Below are positions 1 through 9,595 of a stretch of 64,000 nt of DNA, piece by piece (positions within the stretch are counted from its first letter, which is position 1; every line of letters starts with the position of its first letter). Below the pieces are notes generated by a model. The model did not search any database and was not told the DNA's origin. It saw only the letters and a program-made list of their open reading frames with translations. Made by a program: the position numbers and the translations under genes. Source of the stretch: CAYQQJ01 sp964419935 (GTDB lineage Bacteria > Pseudomonadota > Gammaproteobacteria > Pseudomonadales > Cellvibrionaceae); assembly GCA_964419935.1 (NCBI GenBank), contig CAYQQJ010000020.1:1-64000 (forward strand). Reading direction: 5' to 3'.

Positions 1-116
1 GCGCATTGCGACGCCGTTTAGGAGGGGGGGAGGAGACCATCCCATCGACCTACGGGTGATTGAATCTTTTCCCTTTCTTTTTAGCTTACAGCTTGAAGCT
101 TGCGGCTTGAAGCTTT
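1..116 (-). repeat. 3'-abutting GCTTGAAGC/GGGAAAA repeat, copy 1
   Basis: Read on the minus strand, the base after the ybiT stop codon begins a stretch of imperfect repeats of the type AAGCTTCAAGCCGCAAGCT (roughly 75-116), followed by an AGAAAGGGAAAAG tract (roughly 65-75). The same two-part arrangement recurs after other genes in this window (15711-15757, 46380-46411, 59745-59816). The remainder (1-60) is G-rich and shows no gene. Confidence 0.6.
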
Positions 117-1697
117 CTAAAACCCCTGACTGCGCAAATAATCTTCGTAATTTCCGTGAAAATCAACCAACCCTGTAGGCGCCATGTCGATGATGCGGGT
201 GGCGAGAGAGGAGACAAATTCACGGTCATGGCTTACGAAGATGAGGGTGCCAGGGTAGTTTTCCAACGCGAGGTTTAGCGCTTCAATGGATTCCATATCC
301 AGGTGGTTGGTCGGCTCATCCATTAGCAAAACATTGGGGTTGATCAGGCTGAGCTTGCCGAACAGCATTCGGCCCTGCTCGCCACCGGAAATAACACCCA
401 CAGATTTCTTCACGTCGTCATTGGAAAACAACATGCGCCCCAACGCGCCGCGTACCAGTTGCTCGTCGCCGGTGGTCCACTGTTGCATCCAGTCAAACAA
501 ATTGCTGTTATCGGCAAAGTCGCTGGCATGGTCCTGGGCAAAATAGCCGATCTCCGCCTGTTCTGCCCATTTCACCGTGCCGCTATCCGGTGCGAGGTCA
601 CCATACAAACAGCGCAATAATGTCGTTTTACCGGCGCCATTGGGGCCGATGATGGCAATGCGCTCACCCGCCTCAACCTGCAGGCTCAATTTATCGAACA
701 GCGAGGAATCAAACGCTTTGCTGATTTTGTCGACGGTGACCGCCTGGCGGTGCAACTTCTTGTTTTGCGTAAAGCGAATATAGGGGCTGATACGGCTGGA
801 CGGTTTGACTTCGTCCAGTTTGATTTTTTCAATCTGCCGCGCCCGTGACGTAGCCTGTTTGGCTTTGGATGCGTTGGCAGAAAAGCGACTGACAAAGGAT
901 TGCAGTTCAGCAATTTGTGCCTTTTTCTTGGCGTTTTCGCCCAGTAGTCTTTCCCGCGCCTGGGTAGCCGCGGTCATGTATTCGTCGTAGTTGCCAGGAA
1001 ACAAACGCAACTCACCATAGTCAAGATCCGCCATATGCGTACATACGCTGTTCAAAAAATGGCGGTCGTGGGAAATGATGATAATGGTGCTGTTACGCTG
1101 GGTGAGAATATTTTCCAACCAGCGAATGGTATTGATATCCAGGTTGTTGGTGGGCTCGTCGAGCAGCAGCACATCGGGGTCGGAAAACAAGGCTTGAGCG
1201 AGCAGCACCCGCAGCTTCCAGCCCGGAGCAACGGCGCTCATGGGGCCCGTGTGCTGCTCCAGGGGAATATCCAGGCCGAGCAACAGTTCGCCGGCACGGG
1301 CTTCGGCAGTGTAACCGTCCATTTCCGCGAACTGCACTTCCAGCTCCGCCACGGCCATGCCGTCGGCTTCGCTCATCTCTGGCAGGCTGTAGATGCGGTC
1401 CCGTTCGGCTTTCACCTGCCAGAGCTCCGTGTGCCCCATGATTACGGTGTCCAGCACGCTGAATTCCTCATAGGCGAACTGGTCCTGCTTGAGCTTGCCC
1501 AAGCGAACATTGGGCTCCAGCATCACCTGGCCTGCGGAGGGTTCCAGATCGCCACCCAGGATCTTCATGAATGTGGATTTGCCGCAGCCATTGGCGCCTA
1601 TGAGGCCGTAGCGGTTGCCGTTGTTGAACTTGACGGAGACGTTTTCGAACAGGGGCTTGGCCCCGAATTGCATAGTAATGTTAGCGGTAGATATCAC
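117..1697 (-). CDS. ybiT: ABC-F family ATPase, YbiT type
   Basis: A soluble protein with two ATP-binding cassettes and no membrane domain; ABC-F proteins act on the ribosome, and YbiT is the E. coli paralogue this sequence follows almost residue for residue (ITMQFG start, [31 protein letters not shown]). Walker A motifs are GANGCGKST (about residue 34) and GPNGAGKTT (about 348). The linker between the cassettes has the charged [16 protein letters not shown] helix. The first signature motif is degenerate (APGWKLR), as in YbiT; the second is SGGEQGR. A GTG start at 1697 gives 526 residues, close to the family length of about 530; an upstream ATG at 1736 would add a leucine-rich tail not expected for a cytosolic protein. 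Ribosome role is known for the family, not shown here. Confidence 0.92.
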   Translation of the reverse strand: MISTANITMQFGAKPLFENVSVKFNNGNRYGLIGANGCGKSTFMKILGGDLEPSAGQVMLEPNVRLGKLKQDQFAYEEFSVLDTVIMGHTELWQVKAERDRIYSLPEMSEADGMAVAELEVQFAEMDGYTAEARAGELLLGLDIPLEQHTGPMSAVAPGWKLRVLLAQALFSDPDVLLLDEPTNNLDINTIRWLENILTQRNSTIIIISHDRHFLNSVCTHMADLDYGELRLFPGNYDEYMTAATQARERLLGENAKKKAQIAELQSFVSRFSANASKAKQATSRARQIEKIKLDEVKPSSRISPYIRFTQNKKLHRQAVTVDKISKAFDSSLFDKLSLQVEAGERIAIIGPNGAGKTTLLRCLYGDLAPDSGTVKWAEQAEIGYFAQDHASDFADNSNLFDWMQQWTTGDEQLVRGALGRMLFSNDDVKKSVGVISGGEQGRMLFGKLSLINPNVLLMDEPTNHLDMESIEALNLALENYPGTLIFVSHDREFVSSLATRIIDMAPTGLVDFHGNYEDYLRSQGF

Positions 1698-2010
1698 AGA
1701 AAAACCCAGAAATAGAAGAAGAGGTGGCGCGGCCAAAAGACAAAGCGGTGCATTCTACCGGATCTGACTCCAGAACCCACTATGCGCCGCGTGAAAAGGT
1801 GACGAATGACCCACTGAAAAACGGTCAGGGAGCCTCTGATCCAGTCCGCAGCTGAAGCTCATCCATGTATTCATGGTCATAGACCCGCAAAAGGTAACGA
1901 GGCGCGCGCCTGGCGCGTTGATTGCTTGTAATGGAAGATCAAAATGTGACTGCTTTAGCTTTTGTTCAGGACTTTATTCAGGACATTGACTCATTGTGAC
2001 GGGAGGTTTC

Positions 2011-2607
2011 ATGAAACACTCATCCATAAGAAGCGCCATAGCGGGGAGCGCATTGCTGTGTATGGCCGGAGGCGTGGGGACGGCGGCTAAGGCAGAGTCG
2101 TTGGTCGACTTTTCCGCAAAAGGAGATTCGGTTGAGATGTACCTTGTCACGGAGCAGGGGCCTGAAACCTATATTGGCACCATTGAAGTTCAGGTCACAG
2201 AATACGGCATTGTGTTCGATCCGGCATTGTCAGGTTTGGACCCGGGTCTGCACGGTTTTCACGTTCATGAAGACCCGAGCTGTGAGCCGAATGAAAAGGA
2301 TGCAGATCACCAGGTGGTTCCAGCCGGCAAGGCCGGTGATCACTTCGACCCCACAGGCGTCAATACCCATGGTGGCCCCTGGAGCGTGGGCCACGTCGGC
2401 GATCTGCCGATGTTGTTTGTCGATGAAAACGGCAACGCCGAATACCCCATCCTGGCGCCCAAGCTTAAGATGGAATATCTGAAATCCCGCTCTCTGATGA
2501 TTCATAAGAATCCGGATAACTATACAGACTCACCGCCCAATGGCGGCAGTGGCCCACGCATTGCCTGCGGCGTATTTTTTACAGAGGCAATGAAACAGGC
2601 GGAATAA
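2011..2607 (+). CDS. sodC: periplasmic Cu/Zn superoxide dismutase
   Basis: Converts superoxide to oxygen and hydrogen peroxide in the periplasm. The 198-residue product starts with a signal peptide (lysine/arginine N-terminus, hydrophobic core, about residues 1-32 ending near TAAKA). Copper ligands sit in GFHVHEDPSC (His84, His86), the bridging and zinc region in GDHFDPTG...THGGPWSVGHVGDLP, and the disulfide pair is probably Cys91 and Cys186 (IACGVF). A GGGAGG ribosome site at 2000-2005 selects ATG 2011 over the in-frame GTG at 1996. It stands alone between ybiT and a small gene on the opposite strand. Confidence 0.95.
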   Translation: MKHSSIRSAIAGSALLCMAGGVGTAAKAESLVDFSAKGDSVEMYLVTEQGPETYIGTIEVQVTEYGIVFDPALSGLDPGLHGFHVHEDPSCEPNEKDADHQVVPAGKAGDHFDPTGVNTHGGPWSVGHVGDLPMLFVDENGNAEYPILAPKLKMEYLKSRSLMIHKNPDNYTDSPPNGGSGPRIACGVFFTEAMKQAE

Positions 2608-2676
2608 AATCGCGAGTTCACCACGCGGGGTTGTGTATGAACAACAAGAGGAACTGACTGGACTCCGGGCTACCGT

Positions 2677-2913
2677 TCAGCCTTCCTTCTTGTTGACCAG
2701 AAATTCCAGGCCGACACCGGCATCTTCTTCTCCACCGACTGATACGTCAGAGGGGCTTCCGCCCCTGGCGTCCTTGCGGGACAACATCATGTCGCGCTTG
2801 TCTTCATGGGTTTTCTTTTCATGTTGGCCTTGCTGTTGATGCGAGTTTTCGTCGGGTTGATCGTCCTGATTGGAGGTCGTTTGACGCGAGGCTTTCTTGA
2901 TATCTTTTCTCAT
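2677..2913 (-). CDS. small charged hypothetical protein
   Basis: Encodes 78 residues, very hydrophilic, rich in Lys, Asp, Glu, Gln and His in the first half (DDQPDENSHQQQGQHEKKTH) and Gly/Ser/Val in the second. ATG 2913 is preceded by a GGGGGAA ribosome site at proper spacing, which favours it over the longer frame from 2967. There is no signal peptide or membrane segment. No family was recognised; the composition is like that of intrinsically disordered stress-related microproteins, which is only a guess. Confidence 0.5.
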   Translation of the reverse strand: MRKDIKKASRQTTSNQDDQPDENSHQQQGQHEKKTHEDKRDMMLSRKDARGGSPSDVSVGGEEDAGVGLEFLVNKKEG

Positions 2914-3173
2914 GGCATTCCCCCGGAAACTGACCCGCGAACTGTGGCCATCGATGAATGGAGTCAATGGTAAGACACCGGAAAACCTGCAGATTTCCCG
3001 AAGCCTCCGCAGCTTTCTGCAACCAGGCTCAAGAGGGATTGATGAGAATCAGCACACGGCGGACTTTCACCAAAGAAGGACGAAAGAACATCCAGCCTTA
3101 TAACTGTTTAGCTCAAAACCCGCCAAGCCTATTGCATTATTCACCGGCCCAAATAATGACTGGAACCGCGAAC

Positions 3174-5000
3174 TCAGTCCGCCGCACCAGCCGCGTCTCC
3201 CGGCTGCTGTTTGGATTGATAATACTCCTGCAATACATTGAACGCCTGCTTGCGCTGACCGCGTTCGGAGATCAGTCCTTTGCGATTCCAGCCTTCCTGA
3301 ATTTTCGGTAACAGCCGCCGGGGCGAGCGGAAATCCTTCAGCACCCAGGGGCTCATGCCCCGCAGAAAAGGAATTCTGGACAGCATTGCGACATTATGCT
3401 CATACACCTTTGCCTGATATTCCTCAGTCCAGAGCGCATCTTCATCCCCATGCAATCCAGCCAAAGCCCCAGCACCGAATTCGCTGATAACCACGGGTTT
3501 TTCGTACACGGTTTTCCAGGAAAGTTTATCGGCTTTCTGCGCAACTCCGTCGTACCAGCCGATGTATTCGTTAACACCGAGCACATCAAGATATTCCCCC
3601 AGAGGATCATCAATCATCAGCGTTGTGGCATCAATATAGTGTCGTTCCAAGGCCGCGGTAATCAGGCGCGTGGGGTCCGCTTTGCGGGCTGAATCGATCA
3701 GACCGCGCAAAAATTTCAGCCGCGGTTTACTCAACGGTGTTTCGTTAGCCATGGACCAGAGAATGACTGATGCGCGGTTCTTGTCTCGCTCAATCATCTC
3801 GCTCAACTGCTTTCTGGCGTTGTTGAATGTTTCCTTATTTTCCCACTGGATTGTCCAGTAAACCGGAATTTCGGCCCAGACCAGTAGACCCATTTTGTCC
3901 GCCATACGCGCCATATGGTCATTGTGGGGATAGTGCGCGAGGCGCACGAAATTGGCATTGAGCTCCTGTGCCCACTTCAAGGTAACCAGTGCATCTTCTG
4001 GGGTAAATGCGCGTCCTTCGCGCAGCGGCGCTTCTTCGTGAATGGAAATGCCACGAAGGAATATGGGTTTGCCGTTGAGTAAAATGTCATGACCGTCGGT
4101 GGTAATACTGCGAAAGCCGATGACTTCCGCGATAGAGTCGGATTCAGAGACTATCTTGACATCGTAGAGCTGAGGATTATCGGGAGACCACAAAGCCAGT
4201 TCAGCCGGGAACGTGAATTCGGCGTAACCGTCTGCATTCGTCTTTACCTGATATTCAATGTCCGCTTCGGGAATTCGAACCGTAACATTCTGCTTCATGT
4301 CTTTTCCCGCAAGCTGCACCCATCCCTCTATTGCGGTAAGAGACCCCGGCTTCAGTTGCACGAAGTAATCTTCAATAAAGTTGTCCGGAACCTGCACCAG
4401 ATGAACATCCCGGGTGATTCCGCCGTAGTTCCACCAGTCTGTGTTAACTGTCGGTACGGCATCTCGCATACGTTTATTGTTCACTCGCACAACCAGAAAG
4501 TTATTTTCTTCTTTCAGGTACTCGGTAACCTCGAAGTTGAATGGCGTGAAGCCGCCTATGTGCTCTCCCAGAAAGTGACCATTAAGCCAGACTTGGGCTT
4601 TATAGTTGGCACCGCCAAAATGCACGAATTGCCGGTGATTGCGCTTGGCGTCAAAGTCGAAGCTGCGCTTGTACCAGACGGAGCCCTCATAAAGGAAAAG
4701 CTTTTCGTCCTGGCTGTTCCAGTCTCCCGGCACGGCGAGAGTACCTCCAGTATCGAAGTTGTACTCAACAAGCTCACTGGGATTCTGCTGCTTCTTGTTC
4801 ATAAAGAAGCCGTCTTTGGTCGGCTTGTAGCGATAGTCGTAGTACCCGATATCGTAGGGGTCAACAATACTGCCCCAGTAACCATTGAGTGAAACGGCGT
4901 CCCGGGCCGGGATATTGGTTAAAAGATCGGCGGAAAGGCTCTGTTGTGCCGTTGCCAGTGCAGCAACAAACAGACACCTGGCCAGAATTCTTGTGAGCAT
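3174..5000 (-). CDS. glycoside hydrolase family 2 (beta-glucuronidase/beta-galactosidase type)
   Basis: A 608-residue secreted enzyme. Signal peptide at residues 1-24 (RILARCLFVAALATAQQSLSA). Then the GH2 layout: jelly-roll sugar-binding domain (about 35-190; FVHFGGANYKAQVWLNG), immunoglobulin-like domain (about 200-290), TIM barrel (about 290-600). The acid/base is Glu420 in WSMANE and the nucleophile is Glu507 in VISEFGAG; GIxxHEE and RLAHYPH are also present. An AGGAG site precedes ATG 5000. It removes a terminal beta-linked sugar from oligosaccharides, but GH2 covers galactose, glucuronic acid and mannose specificities and the sequence alone does not decide. Its promoter region is shared with the divergent DHOR gene and carries the palindromic operator candidate. 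Confidence 0.85.
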   Translation of the reverse strand: MLTRILARCLFVAALATAQQSLSADLLTNIPARDAVSLNGYWGSIVDPYDIGYYDYRYKPTKDGFFMNKKQQNPSELVEYNFDTGGTLAVPGDWNSQDEKLFLYEGSVWYKRSFDFDAKRNHRQFVHFGGANYKAQVWLNGHFLGEHIGGFTPFNFEVTEYLKEENNFLVVRVNNKRMRDAVPTVNTDWWNYGGITRDVHLVQVPDNFIEDYFVQLKPGSLTAIEGWVQLAGKDMKQNVTVRIPEADIEYQVKTNADGYAEFTFPAELALWSPDNPQLYDVKIVSESDSIAEVIGFRSITTDGHDILLNGKPIFLRGISIHEEAPLREGRAFTPEDALVTLKWAQELNANFVRLAHYPHNDHMARMADKMGLLVWAEIPVYWTIQWENKETFNNARKQLSEMIERDKNRASVILWSMANETPLSKPRLKFLRGLIDSARKADPTRLITAALERHYIDATTLMIDDPLGEYLDVLGVNEYIGWYDGVAQKADKLSWKTVYEKPVVISEFGAGALAGLHGDEDALWTEEYQAKVYEHNVAMLSRIPFLRGMSPWVLKDFRSPRRLLPKIQEGWNRKGLISERGQRKQAFNVLQEYYQSKQQPGDAAGAAD

Positions 5001-5890
5001 TATTAACTCCTGATTAATCCCGTAACAGGTAACCTGGTTATGACTATCGCCAGCAGCGGATAGGCCGGCTTCGGGTGGCGGCCTTGCTGTCAGACCAATT
5101 ATGACTATACCGTCAACTCGGATGCAAATAAACCCTGGGGGCCGCATTCAGGAGCAGGAGTCATCGACTATGGTGCCAGATTGTGTGGCAATAACCGCGA
5201 TGCACGGTATCGGTGAACAATGATTCATTCAGGCTGTTCTACGCAACCCGGTAAGTCTGCCGTTGTAAAATTTTCAACCGATCCGAGGCCCGTATCTTGT
5301 CGATTTGAGATGCAATGAAATTTAATCTGTTAACCGGTTAACTAAATGCGCCTAACATGTTATTTATTTCTAAAACGCAAAACCGTGCAGTTAATTAACA
5401 ATGATTCTCATTTGTTAACTCCTGCTCATAATTTATTTTGAATAACGCATCGAATATTTAAGCGTTTATGCAATAGAAACGTTATTCCCACTAATTTATT
5501 TTGTCCCAGTTAACAGGATTTTTCGCTGTTGCCCCATGAATTCCGGCGAAACCCCTTCGAATCTCACGCAATCACCTACCCGGCAGTGATGCCTCATTTT
5601 CAACACGCCACTTTGCCGAAATCAATTAGTGGGACGACACCTTGTAAATAGGCGCCTAAGTTCCAGTCTGGGCTTGGTCTAATTCGGGGTTTTTGAATTG
5701 TTGTGGTCGGACCGCCGACCGAAAACAAGTTCACTTTCACCGAACGCAATACCAGGAGAATGCCGTAACTGAGGGTGCGGCCGACATAATTATAAGTTTT
5801 ACCAAGTTTGAGTCCGACAGATAAAAAGCGCCCTACCCGCCCGTTTTGGTGCATTTGATGGCGCATTCCAACAATCAGGAGAGATTTGAC
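5001..5890. promoter_or_regulatory. 890-bp divergent regulatory region, GH2 / DHOR gene
   Basis: AT-rich, no credible gene on either strand. It holds the palindrome at 5329-5342 plus further GTTAAC-type sites: 5390-5399 (GTTAATTAAC), 5414-5419 and 5509-5514. Nearer the DHOR gene, 5623-5639 carries TTAGTGGGACGACA, nearly repeated upstream of the next gene at 9434-9450. The spread of sites suggests a regulated, possibly looping, divergent control region; this is inference. Confidence 0.55.
5327..5359. promoter_or_regulatory. palindromic operator candidate, copy 1
   Basis: Contains the perfect 14-bp palindrome GTTAACCGGTTAAC (5329-5342). The first 19 bp match 17 of 19 with 25971-25989 upstream of the second GH5 gene, and both copies continue with a similar tail ending in TAACA. 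The central CG dyad is typical of LacI-family operators, but no LacI-type gene lies in the window. Confidence 0.6.
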
Positions 5891-8800
5891 ATGCAAATAA
5901 CTCGATTAGGACGATGTGCATACTATGCACTTTTAGCCCTGGTCAGCGCCGGTGTTCATGCGCAGACCACGAACCTCGCAACCAGTGCTACCGCAACAGG
6001 CAGTACCGCCGATCTTGCCGCCAGTAACGCCATTGATGGCGATATGAACACCCGCTGGGCATCGGCAGCCGCCGTAGACCCTTCCTATATTACCCTGGAC
6101 CTGGGTGCCGCCTATGACCTCTCCAGTGTGACTATCCACTGGGAAGCGGCTAACGCAGACACCTACGAAATTCGCGGCTCCAACAACAATTCCACCTGGA
6201 CAACTCTGGCTAATCGCTCCGGCGGTACCTTTGGTAACCGCACCGACAACCTGAACGTGTCCGGCACCTACCGTTATGTGCGCATGTACGGCATCAGCCG
6301 CAGTGCGGGCAACAACTGGGGCTACTCCATTTGGGAGATGGAGGTCTATGGCTCTCCAGTGTCGTCCGGCGGGTCCGAGCTTCTGGTGCAGGCAGAGGAT
6401 TACGACAACTACTATGACAGCACTGCCGGCAACACGGGCGGTGCCTACCGCAATGATAATGTTGACATTGAAGCCTCAGCTGGCGGCGGTTATAACGTTG
6501 GCTGGATAACTCAGGGGGAGTGGCTCGAGTTCAACGTCAACCTGGATGCGGGATCCTATAACGTCACTGCCCGTGTCGCGTCTGATATTAACGGCGGCAA
6601 CTATTCGGTTCTGGTTAACGACGCATCTCTCGGCAGCATCCCTGTGGGCGACACAGGTGGCTGGCAGAGCTGGCAGGAATCGGCAGCGGGCCAGGTGACC
6701 ATCCCCTCGACCGGGGCGTATACCTTGCGCGTCAATGCGAACAACGGCGATTTTAACCTGGATTGGGTCAAGCTGACGCCAAATGGCGGCTCATCCAGCT
6801 CCTCTTCCAGCAGCAGCTCCAGCAGTTCAAGCTCCTCCTCGAGCAGCTCGTCCGGTGGCAGCGACATCACCAATGCCGGCGGTACCATCAGCTCCCAGTA
6901 CAACAATTCTCCTCAGGGTGAAGGCATTGCCAACCTGACGGATAACAACGTCAACACCAAGTGGCTGACGCTCAACTCATCGTCTTGGGTACAGTTCAAC
7001 GCGTCACAGTCCTACATAGTCACCGGCTATAAGCTGACTTCCGCTAACGATGCACCGGAACGCGACCCGTTGAGCTGGACATTGCAAGGCTCCAACAACG
7101 GCAGCAGCTGGGCAACAATTGATACGCGCGCAGGTCAGGACTTTGCGAGCCGATTCCAGACCCGCACGTTCAACTTCGGCAATAGCGCCGGTTACAGCTA
7201 CTATCGCTTCAACTTCACCAACAACAGCGGCACCATGCTGCAATTGGCGGAAGTCGAGCTGATTGGTACACCCGGTGGTGGCAGTTCCAGCAGCTCATCG
7301 AGCAGCTCTTCAAGCTCCAGCTCCTCAAGCAGCTCCGGCTCCCTGGGCAACATCGTGCCCTTGTACAACTCGTCCACTCCACTGGAGCCCGTTATTCAGT
7401 ACGACCGGGGCGACGCGCTGGTTACCCGCATCTCTGACCGCGGCCGGGACCGCCACGCCAAGGAAGACCACTTCCAGGCCTATGACCACTGGCTGTCCTT
7501 CTACTGGGAGCACCGGACTGCGGCTATCGAAATTGTGGACTATGTCGCCAAAGGTGGCAGCAGCGTTCGCATGAACGTACGCAGCGAATACAAATTGAAC
7601 GACACTGAAGCGGAAAACCGCTGGTTTTACCGTGGCGTAGGCACTGTTGCCGAGTACTGTAATAACGGCACCATGAATGAAGTGGGTGACGACCGAAATT
7701 ACTGGAAAGAAGCCACCACCAATTGCCGCACCAACACGTCTATTCAGATCGGCGACAAGCTTGAATTCGAATTGAGCCAATTCCTCGATCACAGCGTGAC
7801 GGCCCATGGCGGGCGCTCCGCGTACTACGGCACCACGTATCTCTATATCGTCGGCAAAGGGCTGGTGCCTTGGGATGTGGGCGGCACAACCCCCTTCGGT
7901 GGCACCAAGGATTCCTACGAAATTCCCGAATCCAGCGGCGCCTGGTTAGGCGGCCACACCACGATCCACGCAGCGACCTCTGGCGAAACCGATAACCATT
8001 TCATCCAGATGCCGACAAACCTGGGTTATGAAAACGGCCAGCCCTTCGTACTGGGACGCCGCGTACACCATTCTTCGTTCGTTAACGGCGCTCACGATGA
8101 GCATGCCGAGAATGAGACTTTCACTGACATTATTGGCATGGCAGGCTCACATTACATCGAAGAGCGTTGTACTGCCTGTCACGTACGCAATGGTCGTGCA
8201 GCTCCCGCACCGGAAGGCCAGCCACTTAATAAGTGGGTATTTAAAGTGGGCGATTCCAACGGTAACCCCCACCCCGACATGGGCCGTGTGTTACAACCTA
8301 AGGCCAATGGCGGTGCTGTGAGCGAAGGCACGCCCTCGATCCAATACTGGGAGACCGTTGGCAGTCTGCGCAAACCACATTACCAGTTCTCCGGCGTAAC
8401 ACCGAGCACCTACTCCGCACGGATCGCGCCGAATTTGGTGGGTATGGGTCTACTTGAAGCGATTCCCGAGTCAACCATTCTGGCCAAGGAAAATCCTGGC
8501 GGCAGCGGTATTTCAGGTCGTGCCAACCGCGTGCTTGATCCGGTCACCGGTGAAACCCGCCTGGGCCGCTTCGGCTGGAAAGCTGGCACTACGAGTGTCA
8601 AGCATCAAGTTGCCTCCGCCTTGAATACCGACATGGGCGTTAGGACCTCCGTAACACCTAACCCCGACTGCGGTTCAAACCAGAATGACTGCGGCCCGAG
8701 CGGCTCTGAACTGGGTAACGAGCATTTGAATAATCTGGTCAAATACATCTCCCTGCTCGGTATACGTCCACAGCGCGATTACGATGACCCCGCTGTGCAA

Positions 8801-9238
8801 AGCGGCAAATCGCTGTTCTCCAACATCGGTTGTGCCGACTGTCACACACCAACGCATCAAACCAGCCAATTCCATCCCTTGGCTGAATTGAGAAACCAAA
8901 CCATTCACCCCTACACCGACTTGCTGCTGCACGACATGGGCCCAGGCCTGGCGGACAATTTGGGGGAAGGCGAAGCGAGCGGTGCCGAGTGGCGTACCAC
9001 GCCGTTGTGGGGCTTGGGCTTGTCCGCCTGTGTCACCGGCGGCGTTATCAACCCGATTGGCGGCCAGGGCAACGAACAGTGCAGCCCAGTACACAGCTAC
9101 CTGCATGACGGTCGCGCTCGATCCATTGAAGAAGCCATTCTGTGGCACGGTGGCGAAGGTGAAGCTTCAAAGAATGCCTATCAAGGCCTATCAAGTGGGC
9201 AGAAGCAGAATGTGTTGAGCTTCCTGCGATCCTTGTAG
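5891..9238 (+). CDS. secreted CBM32/CBM6/CBM32-polyserine di-heme oxidoreductase (DHOR family)
   Basis: Encodes 1115 residues; AGGAG precedes ATG 5891. Layout: signal peptide 1-25 (ends VHAQ); F5/8-type discoidin module (CBM32-like, about 26-155); CBM6-like module (about 161-299, VQAEDYD...NVGWI...WLEF...NLDWVKL); polyserine linker (300-322); second discoidin-like module (325-461); polyserine linker (463-481); C-terminal domain (about 483-1115). The C-terminal domain has two c-type heme sites, CTACH (Cys760-His764) and CADCH (Cys981-His985), and DHOR (COG3488-type) motifs TRLGRFGWKA, LLLHDMGPGLADNLGEG, WRTTPLWGLGL and YLHDGRARSIEEAILWHGG. It should be exported and receive two covalent hemes. 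Family activity is poorly defined (putative peroxidase/electron carrier). Fusion to three glycan-binding modules points to redox work on a polysaccharide. Paralogue at 12392. Confidence 0.85.
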   Translation: MQITRLGRCAYYALLALVSAGVHAQTTNLATSATATGSTADLAASNAIDGDMNTRWASAAAVDPSYITLDLGAAYDLSSVTIHWEAANADTYEIRGSNNNSTWTTLANRSGGTFGNRTDNLNVSGTYRYVRMYGISRSAGNNWGYSIWEMEVYGSPVSSGGSELLVQAEDYDNYYDSTAGNTGGAYRNDNVDIEASAGGGYNVGWITQGEWLEFNVNLDAGSYNVTARVASDINGGNYSVLVNDASLGSIPVGDTGGWQSWQESAAGQVTIPSTGAYTLRVNANNGDFNLDWVKLTPNGGSSSSSSSSSSSSSSSSSSSSSGGSDITNAGGTISSQYNNSPQGEGIANLTDNNVNTKWLTLNSSSWVQFNASQSYIVTGYKLTSANDAPERDPLSWTLQGSNNGSSWATIDTRAGQDFASRFQTRTFNFGNSAGYSYYRFNFTNNSGTMLQLAEVELIGTPGGGSSSSSSSSSSSSSSSSSSGSLGNIVPLYNSSTPLEPVIQYDRGDALVTRISDRGRDRHAKEDHFQAYDHWLSFYWEHRTAAIEIVDYVAKGGSSVRMNVRSEYKLNDTEAENRWFYRGVGTVAEYCNNGTMNEVGDDRNYWKEATTNCRTNTSIQIGDKLEFELSQFLDHSVTAHGGRSAYYGTTYLYIVGKGLVPWDVGGTTPFGGTKDSYEIPESSGAWLGGHTTIHAATSGETDNHFIQMPTNLGYENGQPFVLGRRVHHSSFVNGAHDEHAENETFTDIIGMAGSHYIEERCTACHVRNGRAAPAPEGQPLNKWVFKVGDSNGNPHPDMGRVLQPKANGGAVSEGTPSIQYWETVGSLRKPHYQFSGVTPSTYSARIAPNLVGMGLLEAIPESTILAKENPGGSGISGRANRVLDPVTGETRLGRFGWKAGTTSVKHQVASALNTDMGVRTSVTPNPDCGSNQNDCGPSGSELGNEHLNNLVKYISLLGIRPQRDYDDPAVQSGKSLFSNIGCADCHTPTHQTSQFHPLAELRNQTIHPYTDLLLHDMGPGLADNLGEGEASGAEWRTTPLWGLGLSACVTGGVINPIGGQGNEQCSPVHSYLHDGRARSIEEAILWHGGEGEASKNAYQGLSSGQKQNVLSFLRSL

Positions 9239-9595
9239 GTTGAACGTTTGAGGGTGCCGAAAGACATCCTGTAACACAAAAAACCCCGGCGGCTTTAGCT
9301 TCCGGGGTTTTTTTATCTCTGCGGTGCATCTTTTAGGAGTCAGCCCAATAGGCTCAACCCCCTGCAGGCCTTGAGCTGCACCTTGTGAGCCTTTTGTGCC
9401 AGATAAGGTGGGACGCGTCACTTTTAAAATTCTATTTAGTTGGGACGACAAGCAAACTTTAATAACGAAACGTTACATGGTGGCAATTTTCACAACTGTT
9501 TCACGAGTTGGAAAAACGGCTTAAAGACAGTAATCGACAGCCTGGAGACTGTCGGTATAAATAAAAAATTATTATAACCATAATTGAGGTCCGTG
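9239..9595. promoter_or_regulatory. promoter region of the CBM lipoprotein gene
   Basis: After the terminator, about 280 bp of AT-rich DNA without a gene. It carries TTTAGTTGGGACGACA (9435-9450), nearly the motif at 5624-5639. This implies the lipoprotein gene has its own promoter rather than being co-transcribed with the DHOR gene. No clear -35/-10 pair was assigned. Confidence 0.4.
9278..9314 (+). terminator. rho-independent terminator after DHOR gene 1
   Basis: Stem AACCCCGG / CCGGGGTT with a GCGGCTTTAGCTT-type loop region and a run of seven T, 40 bp after the stop codon. Confidence 0.85.
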
